Shown here: positions 1 through 7,434 of the stretch, one piece after another
Layout of the letters: each line of letters starts with the position of its first letter
Numbering within the stretch: the first letter of the stretch is position 1
Assembly (NCBI GenBank): GCA_026709325.1
Contig: JAPOTF010000010.1
Location: 1-36,274 of the forward strand
Reading direction: 5' to 3'
Length of the DNA: 36,274 nucleotides
DNA from: Roseovarius sp.
Lineage (GTDB): Bacteria > Pseudomonadota > Alphaproteobacteria > Rhodobacterales > Rhodobacteraceae
The notes under the pieces: generated by a model
Seen by the model: the letters and a program-made list of their open reading frames with translations, nothing else
Databases searched by the model: none
Told to the model about the DNA's origin: nothing
Made by a program: the position numbers and the translations under genes

Positions 1-105
1 GACGGCAACTGGGACGGATTTGCGCGGCGTTCACCCTGAACGGAAAGCGCGGGGACGCAAAGGGCGCCCGCATCCAAGGGCCGGGCCTTCAAGGACGTTG
101 CAAAA

Positions 106-276
106 GCGGCAACTCCCGCTAATTTTTTCATTAAGTTATTCAATGGGGCAAGAGGGTTTTTGAAAAATCTTTTCATGGACTTTTTGTCTGGTTTTGCAGG
201 AATTTTTAGACCTGTGCGGCAATAAAATCATTTAACATCAGTTTTTCATGAAAGAAGGCATGGTTTGCGAAAAACA
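106..276 (+). repeat. Diverged copy of the small mobile repeat found at 35230-35424, inverted relative to it
   Basis: This stretch aligns almost end to end with the reverse complement of 35247-35424. The two share a 29-base identical run (190-218 here, 35310-35338 there). Its left end, around GGCAACTCCCGCTAATTT at 108-125, corresponds to the terminal inverted repeat CAGCAATTCCCGCCA of the other copy. The right terminal repeat is no longer recognisable after about 276. It is AT-rich, unlike its GC-rich flanks. No target duplication is visible. Bases 1-105 upstream are GC-rich, without a supported gene. The copy is seen directly; calling it an old, partly eroded insertion is inference. Confidence 0.75.
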
Positions 277-420
277 ATTAAACATGCACAAAATCTTGTC
301 AGTCTCATCGAATATTTCTTGCGAGGCATGCTCTCGACCACTACAAGCAGCGGAAAAGAGAGTTAAGCGGCATGGGAAAATTGCAGGGCAAGGTCGTAGA
401 GGTTCGAGCATCCAGCTTGG

Positions 421-750
421 ATGAGCAGACCCCGAAAATCGGAGAGGCACTTAAAAGAGATGCGGAAGCTCTCCGGGTTAACTCAAGCCGATATGGCCAG
501 GCGCCTCGACATGGCTCAGACCTCTGTTTCCAGGTTCGAAAAAGGTCGAGCAGACACGCGGCTTTCCATAATACGGAAGTATGTGGAGGCTCCGGGCGGA
601 ACGCTGCAGGTTAGCGTGGCATTCAATGCAAACAGTGCTCCGTGCCTGCATGTGCGCGACGCCTTTGACGTTAGCTCGACCATGAAGACCGGCTTGTCCT
701 GCCCATACTCACCGAGGAGCCGGTTCGAACCCATAGAGATGTTGTGCTAA
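421..750 (+). CDS. XRE-family helix-turn-helix regulator, possibly damaged
   Basis: Residues about 8-60 form a Cro/CI-type helix-turn-helix: LTQADMARRLDMAQTSVSRF matches the helix 2-turn-recognition helix pattern. It is followed by a RKYVEAPGGTLQVSVAF segment typical of HigA-like regulators. Such proteins bind an operator as dimers and often repress their own operon. The last 30 residues look unlike the family. The N-terminus is short, and an overlapping frame at 372-420 reads like the usual leader of such regulators, so a frameshift near 420 is possible. It overlaps the ASCH gene by 7 bases, implying one transcript with ASCH and PIN. The domain is clear; intactness is not. Confidence 0.6.
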   Translation: MSRPRKSERHLKEMRKLSGLTQADMARRLDMAQTSVSRFEKGRADTRLSIIRKYVEAPGGTLQVSVAFNANSAPCLHVRDAFDVSSTMKTGLSCPYSPRSRFEPIEMLC

Positions 751-1166
751 GCATTCGACCAAAATTTGGCGGCCGCGTCATCACGGGTGAGAAGATAGTC
801 GAGCTTCGTCGAAGATTTCCGGCGGCTGCTCCCAAGGGTACGACCGCCTATATATATTCGACGTCGCCTGAGCGCGCGATTATCGGCGTGGCCGAGATTT
901 CGTGCGTGAAAAAACTCGCCATCGAAGAGATATGGCGGCGCTATTCGGATGTCGCATGTATCGAGCGGTCGTAGTTTGATCTCTACTTTCAAGGACTTGA
1001 TGAAGGGTTTGCGCTTCAGTTTGAAAATGCGCAGCCCTTTGAAACGCCGGTTGGGCTTGCCGATCTAAGAGAACGATTTGGTTTTGAGCCGCCCCAATCA
1101 TTTTTGTATGCGAAACGCGATTTAAGAATGGCGCTGAAAGATGGGGACCCCGTCGTATCTCATTGA
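744..1166 (+). pseudogene. ASCH-domain protein interrupted by one in-frame amber codon
   Basis: The first 76 codons from GTG 744 give an ASCH-type (PUA-like beta-barrel, RNA-binding) start: LSIRPKFGGRVITGEKIVEL, then an AYIYSTSPERAIIGVAEI core. Reading stops at TAG 972-974. The same frame then continues without another stop to TGA 1164-1166, giving FDLYFQGLDEGFALQFENA and RERFGFEPPQSFLYAKRDLR, the expected C-terminal half. One base change (for example GAG or CAG to TAG) would restore a protein of about 140 residues. The end overlaps the PIN gene start by 26 bases, so translation was probably coupled. ASCH proteins next to xre and PIN genes resemble toxin-antitoxin-like cassettes; the biochemical role is not established. 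Confidence 0.8.
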
Positions 1167-1686
1167 TACGAACATCATCATCGGTCTTGAAGACAATCAC
1201 ACTGTCAAACCGGCCTATGCCAAATTTTCCCAACTGGCCGCCAAGTACAAAGTCGATGTTCTGGTTCATGAAGCCGCTCGCAACGACATCAAGCGCGACA
1301 AGTTTCAGATTCTTGAAAAGGTCAAAGGTGTCACGAAAGAAGATCTTCGACAAACATTCGGGGAGGTTCTAAAGCCCAACGATGAGGTCGACGCCACTCT
1401 CCTGCATGCATTGTCGATCAATGCCGCCGGCTTTCTTGTCACTGGGGATCAGGGGTTGCACCAGCGGGCGCAAAAACATGCGCCATATCTCGCAAACCGC
1501 GTACTGCATATTGCCGATGCGATGCAGCTTCTCACGACGACTTACGAACCACGCGCCGCACCCATCCGGCACGTAGCCGACGTTGCCGCCAGCACAGGCC
1601 GGTTCATGAACGTGCCGAAAGTGCAGATATGCACAATCAAAGACTATTTTGCCGATCGAAGGCCAAAAATGCCGGTTGCTGCTTAA
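1141..1686 (+). pseudogene. PIN-domain ribonuclease-like protein, C-terminally truncated
   Basis: PIN nuclease fold of 181 residues. The acidic metal-binding set is present: D9 (LIDTN), E44 (VHEAA), D84 (NDEVDATLLHA) and D103 (LVTGDQGLH). PIN proteins usually cleave RNA with Mg2+/Mn2+. Relatives I remember carry a GNAT acetyltransferase and a further C-terminal domain after the PIN part. Here the frame ends soon after VQICTIKDYF, which resembles the LKVCTFKV strand deep inside that GNAT domain, so a large internal part is missing. The distal end of the same protein survives at 1994-2373. The PIN core could still be expressed as a short protein. Start ATG 1141 lies inside the ASCH gene. Confidence 0.65.
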
Positions 1687-1743
1687 AACGCTTGCAGAAG
1701 TACGCCTTGCGGGATACGATCAGACCATAAACAGGAGAAAGCA

Positions 1744-1929
1744 ATGGCAGAAATGGCGACCGATTGGATAACGCTTGCCGGAATTGCCGGAATACTGGCG
1801 TTTCTGTGGAAACTCAGTGGCGACGTGAGGAAAGAAATCGGCGACCTGCGGGAGCGCATGGCAAGGCTGGAAGGACTGTTCGAAGGGTTCACCAACCGCG
1901 CAAATTCCAGTCCGCGAGAATCCCGGTAG
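1744..1929 (+). CDS. Small membrane-anchored coiled-coil protein (61 aa), unknown function
   Basis: ATG 1744 is preceded by a good ribosome-binding site (AGGAGA about 7 bases upstream). Residues 8-24 form one hydrophobic segment (WITLAGIAGILAFLW). Residues 26-50 form a charged heptad-like helix, VRKEIGDLRERMARLEGLFE. This TM-plus-coiled-coil design is common among short uncharacterised bacterial proteins that may oligomerise at the membrane. It sits between the PIN pseudogene and the remnant of the same protein's C-terminus, so it was probably inserted or brought in by rearrangement. No function is claimed. Confidence 0.6.
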   Translation: MAEMATDWITLAGIAGILAFLWKLSGDVRKEIGDLRERMARLEGLFEGFTNRANSSPRESR

Positions 1930-1993
1930 ATGACACGGGAAAAGGGATTTCCGGAGAGAAATGACGGGAACCGGTCGGTTGCAACTGGATATA

Positions 1994-2373
1994 ATTCCCA
2001 TTCGAAAGGTATAATTATGCCGCGCTCAATCTAATCTTGGCGCACTGGGATCAATGCTGTTCTTTTACAAAGGCAGGTCGGTTAAAAGCCTTTCTCAGGC
2101 ATTAACGGCTGTTGGAATCCTGGAAGACGTATCGCTCGCGACATCCACGAAAGACCTCATGAAACTAATTGGCGGACGTTCCGTTTACAGTGAGAAGGAA
2201 CTTTAAGACTATCGAGCGACGGTGGAAAATCCAGTGAAGTCATAAATTACCTGCTGGTTGACTACATGGATCCACCGGTCTCTCTGAAGGAGTTGCTAGA
2301 GAACGCGGTCTTCACCAGGTGCCCACCTCAATCCATTATAGTTAAAGAGAAGTCGATTTCGCGGGGTACTTGA
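1994..2373 (+). pseudogene. Detached C-terminal remnant of the PIN/acetyltransferase protein
   Basis: In one frame from 1994 the DNA reads IPIRKV, a TAA (2012-2014), then LCRAQSNLGALGS and MLFFYKGRSVKSLSQAL, ending in TKDLMKLIGGRSVYSEKEL before TAA 2204-2206. Past that stop the same frame gives DYRATVENPVK. A one-base loss near 2240 shifts the frame, and INYLLVDYMDPPVSLKELL then PPQSI follow to TGA 2371. These blocks match, from memory, the C-terminal domain of PIN-GNAT proteins encoded next to ASCH genes (xIRKVYLCRA, FFYKGRS, GGRSVYSEKEL, VKVINYLL, PPQSIF). Two stops and a frameshift make it a clear ruin. From 2374 to 2632 I see no gene. Confidence 0.7.
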
Positions 2374-2430
2374 TCGGTGCAACTTCGGGTTCCCGATATA
2401 ATCCACCGTGTCGGAAACAGGTAAAATCCG

Positions 2431-2443
2431 TTGGCGGGAATTG
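2431..2443 (+). repeat. Solitary match to the terminal repeat of the small mobile element
   Basis: TTGGCGGGAATTG matches the right terminal repeat of the element at 35230-35424 (TTGGCGGGAATTGCTGT) over 13 bases. Nothing else of the element is nearby. It could be an excision scar, a highly eroded copy, or chance. Confidence 0.3.
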
Positions 2444-2632
2444 TGCGGAAACCGCATATATGGGTACCAATCCAGTTGCAAATAAATGACTGTCAGATTT
2501 ATTTCATAAGCCGGTTTTTGCAATTTCGCGATCAGGGTTTCCCGTTTCACTCTTTCCGGGGATCCCGTCTATGACATATGTTTATCCAGTTAGACGTCTC
2601 GGCATTAAATTTCAATGCATGGGCAGATGGGC

Positions 2633-3925
2633 TCAAACCACAAGTTCCCGCTCTTTTTGCCTGCCAAGGCCAAACACGCGCTTGTAGCGAGCTATTTCGC
2701 GATTTGGACCGGTGGCCTTTAACGGGTTGTCCGAAAGTTTCACCGTGGGCCTTCCATTGGCGGACACGGCCTTGCACACGAGCGAGAAGGGAGCCAGAGC
2801 GTCGCTTGCAACCAGCCCGCGAAAATCATTTGTCAGCAGCGTCCCCCATCCAAAGGAAATCCGCACCCGTCCCGAAAATTGCGCATGGAGCTCCGCCATG
2901 CGCTCCTCGTCAAGTCCGTCGGAAAAAATGACAAGTTTGCCGGCCGGATTCTGGCCCCGGGATTTCCACCATTCAATTGCCTTTTCCGCGCCTTCCGCCG
3001 GATTTCCCGAATCAATGCGAATTCCCGTCCAGCTTGCCAGCCAATCGGGCGCGTTCTTCAGAAACGCATCGGTCCCATATGTGTCCGGCAGAATTATGCG
3101 AAGATTGCCGTCGTGCTCCTCATGCCAGTCTGAAAGCACCCTGTATGGAGATTTAACCAGTTCCTCGTCGGTCTCGGCAAGTGCGGCATATACCATCTGC
3201 AGTTCATGCGCGCTCGTACCTATTGCCTCAAGATCCCTGTTCTTTGCTATAAGACAGTTGGAAGTGCCTATGAATTTCTCGCCAAGACCTTCCGTCATCG
3301 CCTGCACGCACCAGTCCTGCCATAGAAACGAATGCCGTCTTCGTGTTCCAAAATCGGCGATGCGCAGGTCTTCTATGCGGCGCAGCCTCTCCACCTTTTC
3401 CCATAGCTTTGTCATCCCCCGGGCATAGAGAACCTGAAGTTCGAACCTGCGCATCCTGTGCAGAACGGCACGTCCGCGCAGTTCCATAAGAACCGAAAGA
3501 GCGGGAATTTCCCAAAGCATCACTTCCGGCCAGCTGCCTTCGAATGTCAGCTCGTATTGCCCTTCGCGCTTCTCGAGATGATAGACCGGAAGCCGCAGAT
3601 TTTCGAACCACTCCATGAATTCCGATGTAAACATCTGCCGCTTGCCATAGAATGTATTCCCTCTAAGCCAGGTGCTTTCTCCCCGAGACAGCGAAAGAGA
3701 TCTGATGTGATCAAGCTGCTCGCGCAATTCCCCCTCGTCCACGATTTCGGCAAGACGGATGGCTTTCGTCCGGTTTATGAGAGAAAACGCGACCTGTATG
3801 TCCGGCATGTTGCGATATATCGACTGACACATCAGCAGCTTGTAGAAATCGGTATCAATCAGAGACCGGATTATCGGATCAATTTTCCACTTGTGATTCC
3901 AGACCCGGGTGGCAATGTCGACCAT
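2633..3925 (-). CDS. pncB: Nicotinate phosphoribosyltransferase
   Basis: Cytosolic enzyme of the Preiss-Handler NAD salvage route: nicotinate + PRPP (with ATP) gives nicotinate mononucleotide. The 430-residue length fits the family. Family marks seen: IDTDFYKLLM near residue 25, DFGTRRRHS at 191-199, GTSN at 220-223 and GTSAHE at 236-241, whose H240 corresponds to the histidine phosphorylated during the ATP-coupled cycle. ATG 3925 has a near-perfect ribosome-binding site (AGGAGG). The gene stands alone, with its own promoter and an operator-like palindrome (3956-3979), so NAD-dependent repression is plausible. The adjacent DNA past its 3' end (2374-2632) is non-coding. Confidence 0.95.
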   Translation of the reverse strand: MVDIATRVWNHKWKIDPIIRSLIDTDFYKLLMCQSIYRNMPDIQVAFSLINRTKAIRLAEIVDEGELREQLDHIRSLSLSRGESTWLRGNTFYGKRQMFTSEFMEWFENLRLPVYHLEKREGQYELTFEGSWPEVMLWEIPALSVLMELRGRAVLHRMRRFELQVLYARGMTKLWEKVERLRRIEDLRIADFGTRRRHSFLWQDWCVQAMTEGLGEKFIGTSNCLIAKNRDLEAIGTSAHELQMVYAALAETDEELVKSPYRVLSDWHEEHDGNLRIILPDTYGTDAFLKNAPDWLASWTGIRIDSGNPAEGAEKAIEWWKSRGQNPAGKLVIFSDGLDEERMAELHAQFSGRVRISFGWGTLLTNDFRGLVASDALAPFSLVCKAVSANGRPTVKLSDNPLKATGPNREIARYKRVFGLGRQKERELVV

Positions 3926-3952
3926 TGTCGGCCTCCTGACTCAGCACGTTCC

Positions 3953-3983
3953 TATATAATTGCGCGATTTCGCAATTATCAAT
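3953..3983 (-). promoter_or_regulatory. pncB promoter with 9+9 bp palindromic operator
   Basis: On the minus strand TTGATA (about 3983-3978) is followed after 17 bases by TTATAT (about 3960-3955), a plausible sigma70 promoter some 30 bases before the start codon. Between and across these boxes lies a perfect inverted repeat: ATAATTGCG and CGCAATTAT separated by six bases (3956-3979). A protein bound here would block RNA polymerase. The regulator is unknown; NadQ- or NrtR-type NAD repressors are candidates by function only. Confidence 0.55.
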
Positions 3984-4103
3984 AATCGCTGTCCCGCGCA
4001 TCCCAATTAAAGAAATCACATGCCAGTACTCGAGATGTTTCAAGACCCGAAATTGGTTTACGTGGTGGCGAAATTTGAAAGCCCGTCATGCGATTTTCAT
4101 CGC

Positions 4104-4553
4104 CTACCAGCGGTCAAGGGCATCTTCGTCCTCGCGTTTGGCTTCCACCCACCCGGTGCGCGGGCCGCCGATCTCCTTTTTCCAGAACGGCGCGCGGGAC
4201 TTCAGAAAATCCATCAGAAAATCGGCAGACTGAAACGCCTCCGCCCGATGCGAGGCGGAAGTTGCGACCATCATTATCATCTCGTCCGGTTTAAGTGCGC
4301 CATATCTGTGGATAATCAGCACGTCTCCGAGACTCCAGCGATTCAACGCCTCCTCGGCGATCTTGGCAACCGATCGCTCGGTCATTCCGGGGTAGTGCTC
4401 GATTTCCATTGCTTCAAGTTCCCCACCAGGCAGATCGCGAACAATTCCCGAAAAGATCACCACGGCTCCAATGCCCGACTGGCGTTCCGAAAAAGCATTC
4501 GCCTCGGCGCCAAGATCAAACGGTTCTCGCTGGATTCGCACCTCCAAGATCAA
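4104..4553 (-). CDS. moaE: Molybdopterin synthase catalytic subunit
   Basis: Large subunit of molybdopterin synthase, which with thiocarboxylated MoaD puts two sulfurs into cyclic pyranopterin monophosphate. The 149 residues match the family. HYPGMTE (53-59) and the active-site block LKSRAPFWKKE (117-127), with lysines equivalent to the catalytic pair K119/K126 of E. coli MoaE, are present, followed by WVEA. The start is a TTG at 4553-4551 overlapping the moaD stop as TTGA; no in-frame ATG lies nearby, so translation is probably coupled to moaD and kept 1:1. Last gene of the uvrC-pgsA-moaD-moaE set. Confidence 0.94.
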   Translation of the reverse strand: MILEVRIQREPFDLGAEANAFSERQSGIGAVVIFSGIVRDLPGGELEAMEIEHYPGMTERSVAKIAEEALNRWSLGDVLIIHRYGALKPDEMIMMVATSASHRAEAFQSADFLMDFLKSRAPFWKKEIGGPRTGWVEAKREDEDALDRW

Positions 4554-4795
4554 CCTCCGGTCATTGGCGGGAAAAATGCCACTTCGCGCACCCCGGCAAG
4601 GGGAGCGTCAAAATCGGCCAGTTCCTGATCAATGGCCACGCGAATTGAATCCATATCGGCAAACGCCGCGGCATATCTCGGCTCGCGACAGCTAAGTTCC
4701 TCGACAAGCTGTCGCACGGTAACGGCACCCGTTTCAACCTTTTCCCTTGAAATCCCTATTCGCTCCCGCATCCATGCGAAATAAAGCACATCCAT
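4550..4795 (-). CDS. moaD: Molybdopterin synthase sulfur carrier subunit
   Basis: Ubiquitin-like sulfur carrier of 81 residues ending in the diagnostic Gly-Gly (PPMTGG). The terminal glycine is adenylated by MoeB and converted to a thiocarboxylate that feeds MoaE. The start MDVLYFAWMRERIG is a typical beta-grasp opening. ATG 4795 lies 3 bases after the pgsA stop, and the 3' end overlaps moaE by 4 bases. Fits a 1:1 complex with MoaE. Confidence 0.94.
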   Translation of the reverse strand: MDVLYFAWMRERIGISREKVETGAVTVRQLVEELSCREPRYAAAFADMDSIRVAIDQELADFDAPLAGVREVAFFPPMTGG

Positions 4796-4798
4796 TTG

Positions 4799-5458
4799 CT
4801 ACTCCCTGAAAAATGGCAGGGATTTTATAAAGTAGTCCAATCCCGTGACAAGCGTCAGCGCCGCGGCGGCCCACAAAAGGTAAATGCCGCAATTCTCCAT
4901 CACTCCCATTGCGTTCATCTTCCACAGCAACCCGTGCATGTCTTCCGCCTCTCCCGCCAAAATCGCCGAAACCTTGCCGGGATCCAGATTCTGAATGGCA
5001 AGCCCGATATAGTGCTCGAACACGCCCTGGGCGAACAGCGCCGATATCGCGACCATCTGCAGCGTTGTTTTAAACTTGGCAAGAAAAGTCGTTTTCAATG
5101 CCGATGAATTTTCACCAAGAAATTCGCGCACGCCGCTGACAAACAATTCTCGAAACATGATTACCGTGGCTGGCAGCACCAGCCATGGAGACATTGAGGA
5201 ATATCCGAGAATCACCGCCAGGGCGATCACCACCATTGCCTTGTCGGCAATGGGGTCCAGCATGGCGCCAAATTTTGTTGTCTGTCCCCACAATCGCGCA
5301 AGGTAGCCGTCAAACCAGTCTGTAAGCGCGACACTTACAAACAGAACCAGAGCAAACCAGTCTGCCCAGGGACGGTTGAAATACAGAAATATAACCGCCA
5401 CGCCCGGTGCGGCAAGCAGCCGGAATGTTGTGAGCGCAATGGGAATGTTCCAGACCAT
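4799..5458 (-). CDS. pgsA: CDP-diacylglycerol-glycerol-3-phosphate 3-phosphatidyltransferase
   Basis: Inner-membrane enzyme: CDP-diacylglycerol + glycerol-3-phosphate gives phosphatidylglycerol phosphate + CMP. The CDP-alcohol phosphotransferase signature D-x2-D-G-x2-A-R-x8-G-x3-D-x3-D is complete (D47, D50, G51, A54, R55, G64, D68, D72). Several hydrophobic segments follow. The protein is 219 residues, about 30 longer than usual. The extra part lies at about 145-190 (NLDPGKVSAILAGEAEDM and surroundings), between the last two membrane segments. It sits between uvrC and moaD, an arrangement typical of alphaproteobacteria. Confidence 0.93.
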   Translation of the reverse strand: MVWNIPIALTTFRLLAAPGVAVIFLYFNRPWADWFALVLFVSVALTDWFDGYLARLWGQTTKFGAMLDPIADKAMVVIALAVILGYSSMSPWLVLPATVIMFRELFVSGVREFLGENSSALKTTFLAKFKTTLQMVAISALFAQGVFEHYIGLAIQNLDPGKVSAILAGEAEDMHGLLWKMNAMGVMENCGIYLLWAAAALTLVTGLDYFIKSLPFFRE

Positions 5459-5565
5459 AAGACCATTCTATTGATTTCAATCCCGCGGGGGAAGCCGCAT
5501 GATATGTTCATGCGTCCAATTCAAAAGGGGATTACATGTTTTTCAATTCAAATCTCAATATCGAA

Positions 5566-7434
5566 TTAACCCTTTTCATGAAAAAAATCATAGATTTTTC
5601 TTGCAAGACTTTCCGAAACGCCCTCAACCGCCATCAGGTCGGCAAGCGCCGCTCGGGACACGGCTTTCGCTGAGCCAAAATGCGTCAGCAAAGCCCTCTT
5701 CCTTACCGCACCCACCCCGGGAACTTCATCAAGCGGATTATCGAATGCCGACTTTGATCGCCTTGCGCGATGGGACCCGATTGCGAAGCGATGCGCCTCG
5801 TCTCTCAGCCTCTGAATGAAGTAAAGTACCGGGTCGTTGCGCCGCAACGCCGTCGGCCTTCTGCCCCTGCGATGGAATTCCTCCATTCCATGTCTGCGCT
5901 CAACGCCTTTTGCCACTCCAATCACCGAAATTTCCTCAACGCCCATATCCGCCATTACCTCATGGACGGCGCTGATCTGCCCCGCCCCGCCATCTATTAT
6001 CAAAAGGTCGGGCCAGAAGCCCCTGCTTCTGTCCGGATCTTCCCTGATCAGCCTTTTCAGTCGGCGGGTTAGCACATCTTTCATCATGCCAAAGTCGTCT
6101 CCCGGCACCAGTTTTTCATTTTTGAAACTGAATTTCCGGTATTGGCTTTTCATGAAGCCTTCAGATCCCGACGCAATCATGGCGCCAACCGCATTGCTGC
6201 CCTGCATGTGGGAATTGTCATACACTTCAATTCTTGCGGGGGGCGCTTCCAGATCGAAAGTCTCTGCCAGCCGCTTCAACATCCTTGCCTGTGTGGCATG
6301 CTCGGACATTTTCCTGGCGAGACTTTCATGCGCATTTCGCATTGCCGCCGCCATCAACTCGGCTTTCTCGCCTCGCCTTGGCACTATCAGTTCGACCTTT
6401 CCGCCTCTTTTTTTTGAAAGAGCAAGCGCCATTAGATCCGCATTGGCAACCTGATGCGACAGTATAAGCTGTCCTGGAGGTTCCTTGCCGTCATAAAATT
6501 GACCGATAAAAGCCTCCAGAACCTCATCCTCCCCGACATCTTCGGCCGCCCGGGGGTAAAAGTCCTGATTTCCCCAGTTTTGCCCGGCCCTGATAAAAAA
6601 CACCTGAACACAGGCCTGGCCGCTTTCAAGATTGAGCGCCAGAAGATCGGCATCGATGACTGTGCGGGGATTGATGCCCTGATTCGTCTGCAGTTCCGTC
6701 ATCGCCTTGATTCTGTCGCGGAATGCCGCGGCGCGTTCAAATTCCAGATCCTCGGCCGCCTCGTTCATCTGAATGGCCAGCTTTTCCTGGATTTCAGTTG
6801 ATTTGCCCTTGAGAAATCTGACGGCATCCGCAACTTGATTCGCATAATCCTCTTTGGAAATGTAACCCACGCAAGGAGCGGTACATCGCTTGATCTGATA
6901 TTGCAGACAGGGGCGGGTGCGCGACTCGAAAACCGAATCCGTGCAGTTGCGCAACTGGAATATTTTCAGCAACTGGGCGAGTGTCCGATTTACCGATCTT
7001 ATGTTCGCAAAAGGACCGTAATACTGGCCTTTTTCCCTTTTTGCGCCGCGGTGTTTGCGAATCATGGGAAAATCATGAGCCGTCACATGGATGTTCGGGA
7101 AGCTTTTGTCGTCACGGAGCAGTATATTGTATTTCGGCCTGAGCTGCTTGATGAGATTTTGCTCGAGCAAAAGCGCCTCGGTCTCGGTTTCGGTGGTCAG
7201 AAACATCATTGATGACGTCTGCTCTATCATCCGCGCAATGCGCGTGGAATGCCCCCCGGGCCGGCAGTATGACAACACCCGCATTCTCAGGTTTCGGGCT
7301 TTGCCAACATAAAGCACCCTCGCCCGCGAATCCAGCATCCGATAAACGCCTGGCGAGGAATCCAGCGTATTCAAATAGGTCTGGATCAGCTTGTGCCCGG
7401 TCAGGCCGGCTTGATTTGCAATGTCATTTGTCAT
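5566..7434 (-). CDS. uvrC: UvrABC excinuclease subunit C
   Basis: Nucleotide excision repair endonuclease that makes both incisions around a UvrB-bound lesion. The 622-residue length is normal. Domains in order: GIY-YIG nuclease (SPGVYRM near 27-33, LYVGKARNLRMR 41-52, E89); a four-cysteine cluster C164/C176/C184/C188, matching the iron-sulfur site reported for UvrC; UVR domain near 210-245 that contacts UvrB; RNase H-like nuclease (VYDNSH with D406, LIIDGGAGQ with D481, DEAHRFA with H548); and C-terminal helix-hairpin-helix repeats (PGVGAVRKRALL, VEGVSESLARKI). First gene of the minus-strand run to moaE; 107 bases separate it from pgsA, containing a hairpin at 5496-5514. Confidence 0.96.
   Translation of the reverse strand: MTNDIANQAGLTGHKLIQTYLNTLDSSPGVYRMLDSRARVLYVGKARNLRMRVLSYCRPGGHSTRIARMIEQTSSMMFLTTETETEALLLEQNLIKQLRPKYNILLRDDKSFPNIHVTAHDFPMIRKHRGAKREKGQYYGPFANIRSVNRTLAQLLKIFQLRNCTDSVFESRTRPCLQYQIKRCTAPCVGYISKEDYANQVADAVRFLKGKSTEIQEKLAIQMNEAAEDLEFERAAAFRDRIKAMTELQTNQGINPRTVIDADLLALNLESGQACVQVFFIRAGQNWGNQDFYPRAAEDVGEDEVLEAFIGQFYDGKEPPGQLILSHQVANADLMALALSKKRGGKVELIVPRRGEKAELMAAAMRNAHESLARKMSEHATQARMLKRLAETFDLEAPPARIEVYDNSHMQGSNAVGAMIASGSEGFMKSQYRKFSFKNEKLVPGDDFGMMKDVLTRRLKRLIREDPDRSRGFWPDLLIIDGGAGQISAVHEVMADMGVEEISVIGVAKGVERRHGMEEFHRRGRRPTALRRNDPVLYFIQRLRDEAHRFAIGSHRARRSKSAFDNPLDEVPGVGAVRKRALLTHFGSAKAVSRAALADLMAVEGVSESLARKIYDFFHEKG

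Noticed and set aside
372-614. Separate 80-aa plus-strand gene
   Set aside because: It shares bases with the helix-turn-helix gene in another frame and turns into basic, cysteine- and arginine-rich noise; only its first 17 codons might be the lost start of that regulator.
721-732. GGTTCGAACCC resembling a tRNA T-loop
   Set aside because: It lies in coding sequence at the xre/ASCH junction; no matching acceptor stem, anticodon stem or CCA end is present.
2296-2550. 84-aa minus-strand gene near pncB
   Set aside because: Its C-terminal third is antisense to the PIN remnant and the rest shows no family pattern.
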